Below the pieces are notes generated by a model. It ran no database searches, was not told the DNA's origin, and saw only the letters and a program-made list of their open reading frames with translations. From positions 247,943,452-247,990,256 of the forward strand of contig JBOZIK010000001.1 in NCBI GenBank assembly GCA_051453625.1: DNA of 46,805 nt. Reading direction: 5' to 3'. This stretch comes from Welwitschia mirabilis (lineage: Eukaryota > Gnetophyta > Gnetopsida > Welwitschiales). Shown piece by piece: positions 12,045 to 23,757 of the stretch. Position 1 is the stretch's first letter. The number at the start of each line of letters is the position of its first letter. The translations under genes were made by a program, and so were the position numbers.

Positions 12045-15000
12045 TATTATAATCCAACCTTGGATTACTCTTAAGAAGTAATTCTCTTTTAACTTAATTA
12101 AATTACATAATTCCACATTAAAAAAAAACATTTACTTTGTGAATATGGAACTTACCTCTTATTTACTCATATGCTTTACCTCTAAAGACTATATCATGAT
12201 AGCCTCATCTCACGAACACAACATCTAATCTTAAGATTATTATTTAACCACATAATAGACTTTACTAAAATATAATTTCTAAGCTCTCAATTACAATCAT
12301 ACATACTATTCAAATCATTTGATGCATCCACAACTAAACAACCATGTTTATGTATCTTCATCTAAAGGAAATTAAACCACATGTAGTCCTATATTGGACC
12401 TCATTTTTATTACTACGCATATGCATGAGCATAAGATAGATCAGGATGATCCATATTGATTGGCATGTAGTAATTGAGCACATGGCTCACTATAAGGTAT
12501 TGCAATAATGTAATATTTAGAAATTTAGTACCATATTAAAACTCAAAGATGCATTCCTTATTCCTCAAGATATCTTAAAAATGTATTTAATATTCCATGA
12601 GGTAATGAAAAAATCATATGGATATCTTCATATAATGAAACCCTGAAATGTTTACATAATTATCTATTAGCAACCTAAATCATTAATTTTAAAAGAACCC
12701 TCATATCTTCCTAGTATCTTGATGAGAGCCAATGGAAGGAAAAATAATATTTTCCATTATAGAAATCATGTTTCATATCATCACATGCTTAAGATATCAA
12801 ATATATATAAAGACATTCAATTCATATGTTTAAACGTATAAGGAAATAAATTTAAGAATGCATACCTTGAATGCATTAAGAAATGTGCTACATTATTCTA
12901 TAATAATAATAGGCATAACGTTATTGCATTAAATTACATTAGTAAAAAAATGACTATTAGAGGGGGAAAAAATCCATCAACATTTAAAATTAAATACATA
13001 TTAATTTCTATAAGTATCCAAGAGTAAGAAAAGCATTTAACTAGAATAAATACAATAATAATATTAAACTTAATTAATAGTCTTTTTGATATTCCATGAG
13101 TTATATAAGCAAGGAAGAAAGAAAATAACGATAAATTATAAGGTATGTAGTAAAATATATGATTCCTTATCCCCTAACATGCAACTTTGCTTATGTGATG
13201 TTCTCCTTTACCTAGAATAACATCAATACTAAATCAAGTCCATTATTAATATTATTCACCCATACTAATTTATTATAATGATCAATATTAACAAAATTAT
13301 AGCTTGGTGGTACCTTCTTGTTTTATTTTCATATTTTTTCCTAATGAATGAATGACTAAAATACAACTACATTAAGGAGTACGATAATATGTTGTAAATG
13401 GTGGTTTCTCCAATAAACATTTAAGGACATTTTTATTCTAATCTAATAAAATAATCAATTTTTAAAATCCTAATGTAATGTTAAAATTCTTGGACTAAGG
13501 TCTTATTTTAGAACCTAAGGTTAAGTTATAACTAAAAGAGATTCTTATTTCATGAAAGTTCTTTTGTGTCTTAGGGTATAAGAGATCTTAATTTACTTCC
13601 TAGTCTTCTCAAAAAGATTTCTGATTATGTAAATAATTTTAGTATGTAAGCCTTCACTCTAAAGTATTTTTGGAGATACATTTTCCTAAACTATCTAATA
13701 GTGTAATGCATCCTATCATGTCCTTAGTCCTTTATAAACTTGTAATATGTTTGATGTTTGTATAATATTTTTCTTTTATTTATGATTTCTTTCTTAACTA
13801 GCTTACTCTCTTTATATGACATTTATTTTAATGAACTAACAAATTATTTACATGTGTACATGGCCTAGGTGTTATATTGAATAGGTGGTAGATCTTAGGA
13901 ATACTTCTAGTTACACCATCCGTTATATATATAATATTAATTTAAAATCAATTTTGTATATTATCATTATAATTAAAGGCCTTATTACTTTTATTAGGTA
14001 GTTCCTATGAAAGAAGTAAACTTTAATTATGATTGATGTAATTATAATATGTCTCTCTACATTTTTTATATCTATACATGTTACTGTAGGAAGTCTTCTT
14101 TTGTTCTTTTTTTCCAATGATTTATCATTCAACTTCCATGTAAAATTATCTCTTTAGAGGAACTTTTCATACATATGACATATGATAGTATGATATTTTC
14201 TTAGTTAACCATCCTAAACTCCTGTATTTTCATGTTGACAAATAAGCAAGAAGGCTTAGTAATAATACCCTATTGGAGGTATCTTATCATAGATTTAATA
14301 GCATCATAAACAACTAACACTATAATTATTTTAAAGCTTTAATTGTGCTTTGATAATGATAGGAGCTATACAGTTATAAAGTACATTTGAATAATAATTT
14401 TAAGGGAGAAATGAGATGACTTCATGTGATCTTACACTTCACAATCATCATCTACTAGTATTTCATCATTCTTTATTATGGTTCACTTAGGCAATATCTT
14501 ATCTAGGTAATCATACAAATAAAAATACTTATCCTCTTTAATATCACTTAATAATTAAGCTATTTTAACTGTTAATTATTATAAAAATTCTATTAATATA
14601 AACATAATATGATAAAGCATAAAATACTATAAGACCACTTCTAGCTAACTATGCATATTTCACGTGCTTTGACTAAAACATAAAGTACAACATCTCTTAT
14701 ATTAAGGACTTGACTTATCATCATGATAAATAGAAATGTAAATCAAATATGGAAAAAAATATAAAGAAAAATTTCTTTTTATAATCACAAGAAACCATAG
14801 AAAAATATTTGATGCTTTAGGTAGGATATATGTAGCCATAGAAAGATATATTTATGCATAAGCTATTGTCAAATCAAGTAAAAATAGTGGTTTTATTTTT
14901 TAAAGAATAAGAACAAGAACTATAGAGCCCTATTTTATGGAGAAAGTAGAAACATTATTTTAAAATGATACCAACAATAAATAGATTCAAATGAAAAAAT

Positions 15001-15486
15001 AACAAACAATAAATAAGATTCTAAATCCTTTATGAGATAGCTAGATAATGTAATGTTTTAGATGCAGTAATGTGCAGAAAATGGTAAAATGCACTTACAA
15101 GTACAATGGTTGAACTAATGATGACTTTTAAAATTATAAGTTTATTAGGGTTGTTAATGTTTTTTTTACATTTATAAATGAAATATCCTTTTGTTTTTGC
15201 ACAATATTAAAAATTGACATTTCTTATGATTGATCCTTCAACCACATCTAATGTTTGCCAAAGAAATCAAAAGAAAATGACATTTTGTAGCAATGGTCAC
15301 TCCTTTTAAAAAAATGCCTTCTTAAAGTAATACTTCTTTTATGGTGTTAATGGTAAGATACTTTAGCATAGTGCAAATTCAAAACACCCCTTCGAGAGTA
15401 TGCATCTTGTAGACTTAACAATTTCTACAAATAATGCAATACTAATGCAACTTAGTAGGTTTCCAAGAAATGGGGATGTGTCTTAA
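12045..15486. repeat. Long non-coding repeat, copy 1 (first piece)
   Basis: Aligns collinearly and in the same orientation with 36500 to about 40343. Shared landmarks include AATCC.A.CTTGGATTAC at the left edge, TCTTAAGATTATTATTTAA-like sequence, repeated AAAATGCATTTAATATKCCA-like words, AGTAGAAA.ATTATTTTAAAATGATACCAA, and GAAATATCCTTTT near the right end. Chromovirus A interrupts it at 15487 and it resumes at 28926. It has no coding content. It looks like a 3.5-3.9 kb LTR of an old element. Orientation is unresolved (see findings). Confidence 0.8.
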
Positions 15487-15880
15487 TGTAAACATCCAAA
15501 CATAATATCTACTATTAATATTTCATAGAAAAGGAAAAAAATCAGCATCACACCTTCACCCAAATATCTCATTCCAAACTTGCACCATAGCCCATCATTA
15601 TTGAAACCTCCAATTAAAACTCTCTAAATTTCTTACTACAACTGATCTACCATGAATGCTCCTATAAAAATCATCCAATTCAAACCCTACTTACATAATA
15701 GACAATAAATTATAATATTGTTTTAGATAAATTAGGATAATTTTATTATACAAATTCTAGAAATACAAAGAATGAGAGTGAGTATGACATGGTGGAAAAT
15801 GAGCAAAAAATGATAAGTCTCTAGTTCCTAAATTAGATTAATTTAAGAGTATTAGTTTTTATAAGTGTATTCATGTCTCA
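15487..15880 (+). repeat. Chromovirus A 5' LTR
   Basis: Aligns with 28472-28925: TGTAAACATCC against TGTGTACATTC at the start, a shared word like ATTAAAACT(C/T)(T/C)CTAAATTTCTT in the middle, and ATAAGTCTCTA(G/A)TTC before the end near TCATGTCTCA. The 3' copy is longer mainly because of a GAAA microsatellite. Ends are accurate to about 10 bases. Confidence 0.8.
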
Positions 15881-15886
15881 TTAGAG

Positions 15887-15899
15887 TAGTATTAAATCC
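15887..15899 (+). other. Candidate primer-binding site of chromovirus A
   Basis: TAGTATTAAATCC lies six bases after the 5' LTR end. It resembles the tRNA-Met primer site TGGTATCAGAGCC with mostly transition changes. It is weak on its own; position is the main support. Confidence 0.4.
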
Positions 15900-16573
15900 C
15901 TTTTTAAGTAACTAAAGTGAAACAAAATTAGCATAGGAATGTGTGTCATTCTACTATAGAAGGTATCTATTCCATGCTCTAAATCTTCTATAGAAAACTC
16001 ATTGTGATTACTTGAAAATGTGGGAGCTTATTATGCAAAGATAGATAGATATCATTAGAAGACTAGAGGCTTTGAATTGCAAGACAGTAAAATATGTTGT
16101 ATAGAGAGCTAGGATACATGTCTTTATCCTTTAATGTGTAAGTGCAAAGCTATCTATGAAGATAGGGTATTGACTACCTACAAACTACCTTTTAGAGTAA
16201 TATTTTGGGATAGTTACATATGTAGTCCACTCACCAATAAGGTGTAACCTCAATGCTAACATGTATTTCTTTAAATATTTTTGGACTACCTAATTATCTA
16301 TGGAATAGAATTAAATATATTATTTTAAAAAATTAATTTATAGAAAAAAGAGGGGTATTTGTCATTATTTTATTTTTCATTTAAAAATAAAAGAAGAGAA
16401 GAAAAGAGGAAAATATAAAAAGAGAGGAAAATAATACTTATTATATTATTTAAAAAAGAAAAATAATGATGAATATTATGATTGTTAAAGGATTATTAAG
16501 AGAAACCAGAAAAGTAAGAAAGAAGAAGGTAAAGTCTATAATAAATGCATTACTTAAAAGCACAAACTATAAC
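15900..16573 (+). other. Chromovirus A leader region
   Basis: An AT-rich, non-coding stretch between the primer-site candidate and the first gag start. It has a purine-rich run of GAA and GAG words near 16385-16450. Leader sequences of plant retrotransposons often carry packaging signals, but none can be identified here. Confidence 0.45.
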
Positions 16574-18240
16574 ATGCCACCAAGGGTGATGTACATTGTA
16601 GAAAAGGTTAAGGAGAAAGACCACATACTAGAAATATGGATATAACTAGAGCCATCAAGATGTAATGATGAATTGAAGAGTACCTATAAGTAGTATAGGC
16701 AGCCCAAGCACAACCATGAGAAGATTCTATAATCAATAATAGAGGATTCCACTATTAATAGAGATTCGTTAGAAGGTTTAAAAGAGGATATACTTCTAAA
16801 AACCTTATTCAAAATTATAAAGTAGATTAATCTTGATATTCCTATATATTTGGTAGTCTAAATTACAACATTTTATTAGATTAGATAAGGAGAATGGATG
16901 CATACTTTGAGGTAGATAAAGTAGAGAAATATAAGAAAGTTAAATTTGTAGTTACAAATCTCTCTAATTTAGTAACAACTTGGTAAGGGCATGTGTAGAA
17001 TGAATTTAAGNNNNNNNNNNNNNNNNNNNNNNNNNNNNNNNNNNNNNNNNNNNNNNNNNNNNNNNNNNNNNNNNNNNNNNNNNNNNNNNNNNNNNNNNNN
17101 NNNNNNNNNNNNNNNNNNNNNNNNNNNNNNNNNNNNNNNNNNNNNNNNNNNNNNNNNNNNNNNNNNNNNNNNNNNNNNNNNNNNNNNNNNNNNNNNNNNN
17201 NNNNNNNNNNNNNNNNNNNNNNNNNNNNNNNNNNNNNNNNNNNNNNNNNNNNNNNNNNNNNNNNNNNNNNNNNNNNNNNNNNNNNNNNNNNNNNNNNNNN
17301 NNNNNNNNNNNNNNNNNNNNNNNNNNNNNNNNNNNNNNNNNNNNNNNNNNNNNNNNNNNNNNNNNNNNNNNNNNNNNNNNNNNNNNNNNNNNNNNNNNNN
17401 NNNNNNNNNNNNNNNNNNNNNNNNNNNNNNNNNNNNNNNNNNNNNNNNNNNNNNNNNNNNNNNNNNNNNNNNNNNNNNNNNNNNNNNNNNNNNNNNNNAT
17501 TTAAGAAGAAGATCAAGGAAAAGATTAAAAATTGGAAGAAATGATAAGTAAATTAAATTTGAAGTTCTTTCCTTCTAATTACAAAAGAGATTTGTATTAA
17601 TTATTACAAAATATTAAGTGGATTAAGAAGTCTATAAAAAATTATACAAATGCATTTCACAAGCAGACCATCCACATAAAGATCACAAAGGAAAAGAAGA
17701 AGAAAAATTCAAGTACATTGGTGGCCTAAGGATAGCCAACAAGAACATGATGACTATGGTCTATCTAATCTTAATCGAGAAAGCATATCAGTATGTAGTA
17801 AAGGCTAACAAGAAATTAAAAAGAAGGAATAGTACTAGTGGATTTTATTAAGGATATACTTAGCTTAGAGGAAGGATAGGTATAATGTAGTCTCATGCCT
17901 AAGGAGGCAATACCACTATGGATTTAAAACAATAGAATATAAGCCACATACTACAACCTTAGTAATAATCTTTTTGTGGATGTTAAAAGGAAGAAAGAAT
18001 TATAGAGCACTGTAGGTCAACTAGAAAGCATATGAACTCCTTCTAAACTACTTATATCATATTGTATATTATTTTAAAGCAACTTTAGATTATTTACATA
18101 TATCATTAGCTCCAGTAAAGACACAAGTAGGGGAGGTGGCTAGTAGATCTATTCCTATATTATAATAGAATTTAGAATAGAGGAGTTAAGGACACAAGAT
18201 ATTACAAGACCTATAGTACTACATGCTCATGATCTCAATC
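16574..18240 (+). pseudogene. Chromovirus A gag, decayed and gapped
   Basis: The chosen start reads MPPRVMYIVEKVKEKDH, a charged N-terminus typical of this group. At about 16830-16990 lie NLDIP and a segment like DAYFEVDKVEKYKKVKFVVTNLS, found in the plant retrotransposon gag domain just before a conserved tryptophan stretch. The next part is lost in the gap at 17011-17498. After it come KLKLKFFPSNYKRDLY-like residues at about 17550-17600 and an EKAYQYVVKA segment near 17780-17810. Gag would form the particle and bind RNA. At least ten stops and several shifts are present. Confidence 0.78.
17011..17498. other. Assembly gap (488 N) inside chromovirus A gag
   Basis: A run of N. The same seven bases, ATTTAAG, stand immediately before and after it, so the gap may join two reads of the same place. 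The expected missing gag stretch is only about 100-150 bases, so the gap length may be wrong. Confidence 0.97.
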
Positions 18241-18249
18241 AAGCTACAT

Positions 18250-18680
18250 GGAGAAGAAATTTGTTGAAGTTCATGTATTATATAAAGGTAAGATGGTAAT
18301 TATAGTGTAGATAATGCTAGACTAGATAATTGTGTACTAAGTTTTATGGTGAAGCAATTGGGTTTACCCATAATAAATTAACCTCACGCATATAGGTTAA
18401 GTTGGTTAGATTAGTATACAAATAGGCATGTGGACAAGTAATGTTAGGTAATGTTTTGTATTGGTAACTATGTAAATTTAGTATTGTATGACATTATTCC
18501 TATGAATGCTTACCATATTATCCTTAGAAAGTTATGGAATTTTAACAAATAGATAATAATTGATTTAAGAGCTAATATAACAATGGTAAATAAAAGTGAT
18601 CGATCATTTAGAATTCATAGAAGTCTACCCTTACCATTATTATAGGAGAAGCATATGTAACATAGCACAAAAACTATGAA
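18250..18680 (+). pseudogene. Chromovirus A aspartic protease region
   Basis: Reads DNARLDNCVLSFMVKQLGL, then PHAYRLSWL at about 18365-18395, then YDIIPMNAYHIILRKLW at about 18485-18535. This is the layout of chromovirus proteases: an active-site DS/DN-containing loop, a proline-tyrosine-tryptophan segment, and a hydrophobic stretch ending in a leucine-arginine-tryptophan block. The active-site region reads VDNAR, so the expected glycine is absent. It would cut Gag-Pol if intact. Stops show decay. Confidence 0.78.
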
Positions 18681-18869
18681 GATTCTTATCTACTTGATTA
18701 CATGGAAGAAGTATTTACAAAAGATAGCATCAATGAAACAAGAAATAATATTCAAGTTAAAATTAGCTACACATCCATTAGAGGATAGACTAGCACTATA
18801 AGTGAGTAAATTATTAAAAGAATTTTAAGAAATTTTACTAAATAATCTTCTAGATGGAATATCATCATA

Positions 18870-19427
18870 GAAATTCATTTTGTATGTTATCAATCCAATT
18901 ACAAAAGCAAATATACCAAATAAAGTAGTATATTACATGAGCCCATATGAATGTGAAGAACTAACTAGGTAGGTTGATGAAATCTTAAAATAAGGATGAA
19001 TAAGAAAAGGTATGAGTTCATGTATAGTTCTAGTTATTCTTGATCCTAAAAAAGATCATTTGAGTTGTATATGTACATGAATGCAAAGATAATTAATAAA
19101 ATAACAATTAAATATAGATTTTCAATGCCTGATATGAATGATATTCTATATTATTTAGTAGGATTAAAATATTTTAACAAGATTGATCTAAAAAATTAGC
19201 TACCACCAAATTTGTATACAAGAAGGAAATGAATGAATGATAGTATTTAGAACTTTAGATGACCTAGATGAATGATGGATTATGTCATTTAGTCTCTTTA
19301 ATGCCTCTAGTACCTTCATGAGAATGATGAATAAGTATTAAATATATGCTTGAGGAGATTTATTATTGTGTTTTTGGATGATATCTTAGTATTTAGTTGA
19401 AGTTAGCTAGAGGATTTATAACATTTA
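18870..19427 (+). pseudogene. Chromovirus A reverse transcriptase, first part
   Basis: Shows PYECEELTR.VDEILK near 18940-18990, SSCIVLVILDPKKD near 19015-19055, SYHQICIQEGNE around 19195-19230, and an intact catalytic VFLDDILVF at 19368-19394. The reading is then cut at 19428 by the left LTR of a minus-strand copia element and resumes at about 26389. The remaining residues before the cut read like an EDL.HL helix. RT would copy the element's RNA. Several stops lie between the motifs. Confidence 0.87.
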
Positions 19428-20628
19428 TGTAATTTCTAGAGGGGGATAAATAGGAATAATCATCAATTTTAAATCCAATATCTGATTCTAAAATTAAATT
19501 AATTAGCATTACGAAAAAAATCTAAATCTAAGAAAAATAGTAAAATAGAAAAATAATCAGCCTGTAAGATTTATAGTGGTTCAACAACATGTTTACTTCA
19601 CTCTTTAAGGAGAGAAAAATGTTGTTTTCCTTAGTTCCCTTATCACTCTTGAACTAATGATTTTCTATCTAATCATTAGCTCCTCTTATAATAGTGATTA
19701 TTTTCTATCCTTATCGTTAATCTCACATATAATAATGATGATTTTCTAGGCTTATCATCAACATCTCATAGTTGAAGTCTTTTAATGGCTCAAACTCAAT
19801 CACAAGAAGAATAGAAGAGAAATGAGTTGTGCCTGAAGCACAAATGCAACAATGTAGAATCTAATCTAAATAAATACATAAGATAGGATCACTGATCATA
19901 AACAGATCATCAAAGATTAGTTTGAGTTCTCTTCACAAAACTGTATATGCATTTTGTATATCTATAACCCTAACAAAATAGGTTTCACTGCTTTTAAAGA
20001 AAAGAGAAAATTATCTATTAAACGGAAACCCTGAATGATTATTCCAATGTAATAAAATCTAATATTCTAATCAAATTCATATTTCCAATGTAAGAAAATG
20101 ACACACTAGAAGAGAATAGCCCTTGAAAATCATTGTTCTTTCACCTGAAGAAGATTATTTTTCTAATGGTTAAAAGGAAGGATGTTTAAATTAATAATTA
20201 GAGATGTTCTTAGTTCCAAGGGGCGGATGTCCACTCTCAAGGTAGTGTAGATGTCTATACTATTAGGAGTATGAGGATGTCTACCCTAGAAAGGGACAAA
20301 CATTCGCACCTACCACTAGTGCAAATTAGAAAAAATATGAATGAAGGGGGATGTTTGGGCTATTTGAATTAGGAACATCCACACTTAATACATATTAATC
20401 ATGTTTCCTAAAAGGAGAGGGGATGTCCACCCTATTTGAGAGGGGATGTCTGGGACTGATACCTATCATAGATACAATTCACCTTCAAGTAGAAGGGATG
20501 TTTATCCTATGTTAAGTGGGAACATCTGCATGCAAAGGTTGACTTCTTAACATGACTGTGATAAATGATGACCCTCTTTTTGCTTGATTCTCATGCCTGT
20601 TGGCATCATTGAAATCTTAAACTTATAA
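19428..20628 (-). repeat. SIRE-type 3' LTR (left copy)
   Basis: Aligns from end to end with 25235-26388, starting with TCTAGA.GGGGG(G/A)T(A/G)AATAGGAATAAT and ending with TTGATTCTCATGC(C/T)TGTTGG and CTTATAAT. The right-hand third (20215-20535) holds about ten scattered copies of a GGATGTCC-like word in both senses. Confidence 0.9.
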
Positions 20629-20641
20629 TCTCCCCCTTTTT
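20629..20641 (-). other. Polypurine tract of the SIRE-type element
   Basis: The minus strand reads AAAAAGGGGGAGA directly before the 3' LTR. This is the usual second-strand priming site of plant copia elements and sets the LTR edge. Confidence 0.75.
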
Positions 20642-21049
20642 AATGATGACAAATCCATTAATCTAAAGAACCTATTCCAAATAATCTCCTTCTAAGTTTG
20701 ATGACTAGCTTCCCTTGAGTTTGATATCCTTGTTAAAATGATACAATGATACAACTATCATATCTCATATAGTTTTTGCATTACTCCCTCTTTTAGCATC
20801 ATTGATTATAAAATAAAAAAAGTAATACATAAAAAAATCGATGAAAATCATGATCAACATTCATGATGGAAATAATAGATTTTATATTAGCCATTAAACA
20901 AAAAAGATGATTTACATATTTATCAGTTTGAAGTATATAAGATCAAGCTTAGACTGATAAACATACATACCCAATAGACATAATAACATAAGGACATAAG
21001 AAAAAATACTAGATGAAGACACAGGAATGAAATAAAGATGAAGATGCAT

Positions 21050-22040
21050 TTAATTAAATTCCACCACATTTCCACTGCTACTGTTACTACAAGAAGTGGA
21101 TGCTATATTCAAAATAAAATCAATAAGCTCTTTCTTTACCTTAAATAACTGAGATGAAATCCATTTAATCCACTTGTTGATTGAGAAGGTACTACTTAAA
21201 GGCTCATCAGATTGCATGCACTTAAATCACCTAGTAGGAGAAGCTAGGACTACAAGAGCAGTTCCTTCCACAACTCTCATCCAGATAAGAGAGAACTCAT
21301 CAAAGGGCTTTGATAATTTTAGAATTTCATCTTTAACCTCTAGTAGAGCTACCTAGTCATGATACATCTTAGTGATAAGACCTTCATATGGTAGTGCTAC
21401 TGAACCCATGGAAGTGTAGGAAGCCATGTTTTACAAAATCAGTTGAGGTACGTTGAGTTGAATTATTTGATTTTAGTAATACATAACATAAGCACACATA
21501 GGAGATAACTTATCCATGTGGCTAAGATTTAGAATGAGATTACTAGAAATAATGTAAAAGAGTAAATTGAAGATTCTAAAACTTCATTAAGCTTATTTAT
21601 AGAAACTTAAATATCTAAAACTAAAAATGAAAAAACATTCATGTATTCTACATAATCTAATGAAAACCTAGTAGCATCGGAAATCATTTCAAGATTAATC
21701 TCAATTTCAACACCATACAGATTTAAAACAAACTATTTTTGCTCATTCTAATAGGAACCATTACAATAAAACATGCAAACCAAATTTACCAAAGCATGAG
21801 TATGAGGGTTTAGAATATAAATCCAACCTAACTCTTTTAATCTAGGTAGGAGATTAAAATAATTTTGAAAAGTGTCCCACAAAATAACCCTCTCTGGAGT
21901 AACAGCCTTCTTATTTAAGCTTTGTGTCCACATTGCCTTTATCCTAGGAATCACAAAATGGGCTTTACTTCTTATATTTTCCTTTATCCTTTCTTCAAAT
22001 AAGAATCTTTAGACTTAGCATGATGAAAATGAAGAAAAAG
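21050..22040 (-). pseudogene. Extra 3' reading frame of the SIRE-type element
   Basis: On the minus strand, 21954-21748 is open and reads FQNYFNLLPRLKELGWIYIL, followed after a stop by NLYGVEIEINLEMISDA at about 21715-21665. The tryptophan after a leucine-rich helix, a LVNLVCMFY stretch and then a GVEI.I....I block resemble the 'putative plant transposon protein' domain seen in many plant genomes. I offer that match tentatively. It lies between the end of RNase H and the polypurine tract, the place where SIRE elements carry an additional or env-like frame. The downstream part (to about 21050) is full of stops. I assign no function. Confidence 0.45.
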
Positions 22041-22149
22041 AAGTAACAAAGTAAGCTATTAAAGAAGGAAAAATACCAAGAAAACAAACTAAGAAAGGAA
22101 TGCTTACTTTTTAGGATTGTACTACTGTAAAGTGATAAGATGAGATAAA

Positions 22150-22400
22150 AGAAGGATGGATGATTAAATGTATTTAGGTAATTAACCTAGGAGGGTTTCA
22201 GTAGAACAAAATGTGAATTTGTATCCATTAGATGCATGGACATTTGGCCTCTTAAGGGGCATACATCCACTCTTTACTCATCCTAAGACCCATTCTTAAG
22301 TGGATAGACATCTAAAATCCTAAGGATTCAAATTTCCAAATCCATAGAGTGATAAGAATGTCTAACAATAAGAAGAAAAATGACATGTTTTAATAGAAAT
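22150..22400. other. Spacer with LTR-like words inside the SIRE-type element
   Basis: Between the extra frame and RNase H is a non-coding stretch with TGGACATTTGG, CATACATCCACT and GTGGATAGACATC. These resemble the GGATGTCC-like words of this element's own LTR. It may be a rearranged LTR piece. Confidence 0.4.
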
Positions 22401-22489
22401 GAAAATGAAATCACAAATGACATTGGAAAGGGAAAAAAATGATTCTTTTAATGCACTAAAAAACTTGATAAAATATATAAATTTTAGTA

Positions 22490-22780
22490 TTAATTTTAAA
22501 CAAAAAAATCATAACTCAGTTTGGCATGTTCTTGTGCCCAACTCAATCCTTAAAAGCTCAAATCTTACTTCTAAATGTGCTTTGACAAATAAGTCACCAA
22601 GTTGTTTGTCTGTCAACACATGATCAAGTTGAATTGTTGTGGATGTGAATATAGGAGTACAAACCTCTTTAACTTGATCGAGTTTGTATGTGTTTACATG
22701 CTTCTTGACATACTTAGAGTAGCTAAGATCAATACCATTTCTGAGCTATTTATAATACAATGCTAACAGCAAATTGAGCT
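22490..22780 (-). pseudogene. Joined remnants of copia RT end and RNase H end
   Basis: The minus strand reads GIDLSYSKYVKKHVNTYKL at about 22725-22670, which is the far end of a copia RT. Then, after a short bridge, TDKQLGDLFVKAHLEVRF lies at about 22612-22560, with an LLRIELG tail, which is the far end of copia RNase H. The RT catalytic part and nearly all of RNase H, about 2 kb in an intact element, are missing. So two deletions are visible here: one before the RT end and one between the two remnants. The frame is open through the RNase H tail. Confidence 0.8.
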
Positions 22781-23690
22781 CTCCAAGCAAGCTTTTATGC
22801 ATAACCTTTAATAATTTAAATGTTAGTTTTTCATTGATAGCCCCAAAATTTTTATGATCAAACCTACATTTCTTAATGGTAAGGATTTTTCTATTCTGAA
22901 TCTTTCTAAAAAGATGATAAACTTGTCAAAAGCATCAAATTTAAAAAGAAAAGATCCAATCCATGTATAGTGAATAAAATTATTAATCATCATAAAATAT
23001 CTTTTATCATTTAGTTTTTAAACTTTTCTAGGATTTACTAAATCTAAGTGCAATAATTCTAGAGGCCCTTTAGGGGATATCTTAGACTTGGTCTTAAAAT
23101 AAGACTTTATGATTTTGTCTATTTAACACTATTCACATAAGATAAAATTTAAAAAGCTAAGTTTGGATGGACCTCTAACCAACGCTTATTGAGAGATGGT
23201 CTTCAAGTTTGAAAGATTTAAAATATCCATTCTTCTATTCCCAAGATGTTCTTGATTCACTTGAGTAAAAAAAAAAAAATCTCTATCATTACACTTAAAT
23301 CCTATAAGATATAAGTTTCCTATATGATGGATAGTTAAAAGTTCTTTATTTCTAGATACATTCTTTACCACATACTTATTTTTATCAAAAATAACTATAT
23401 CCTCTTTCTTACACATTTGAGAAATACTCAATAGATTATTCTTAAGGCCTTCTACATACAAAACATCATCAATTTTTAGAAGATCAAATTCATAAGCCAT
23501 ATCTTTTTCCTTAATGGTTTCTTTTTGATTATCATGAAAGGAAACCTCTCCTCCATCATAGTTGATAGGTATTTGAAATTTTCTTCTGTCACCTATAACA
23601 TGTCTTGAATATTTACTATCTAAGTACCATCTAGAATGCTTCCTGTCTTTAAAAGTAGTCTGAAAAAGCAATCCTTCAATAGATTTCTTT
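22780..23690 (-). pseudogene. SIRE-type protease, gag-pre-integrase and partial integrase
   Basis: An open stretch at 23671-23186 begins with WYLDSKYSRHVIGDRRKF, the protease active-site segment. The usual D-S-G reads D-S-K, so the key glycine is lost. It continues through SFHDNQKE and GLKNNLLSISQMCKK and into the gag-pre-integrase segment. After stops, integrase residues follow at about 23065-22990: LELLHLDLV, then YFMMINNFIHYTWIG. The reading ends near 22860, before the later catalytic residues of integrase. The missing part was removed by the deletion that brings the RT remnant next to it. Confidence 0.85.
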
Positions 23691-23757
23691 TTAACCTATC
23701 TTTGCTTGATGAGAGATTAATTGTTCATTTGCTTTAGATTCCATAAAAACTTGTCAC

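Noticed and set aside
13923-14132. Minus-strand frame of 69 residues in the long repeat
   Set aside because: It is not preserved in copy 2 at the matching place (about 38825-38990).
16881-17551. Overlapping frames crossing the gap in gag on both strands
   Set aside because: Almost all residues come from N. Only the plus-strand edges match gag.
20215-20535. CRISPR-like array of short repeats
   Set aside because: The words are degenerate, occur in both senses with irregular spacing, lie in an LTR, and the sequence is from a plant.
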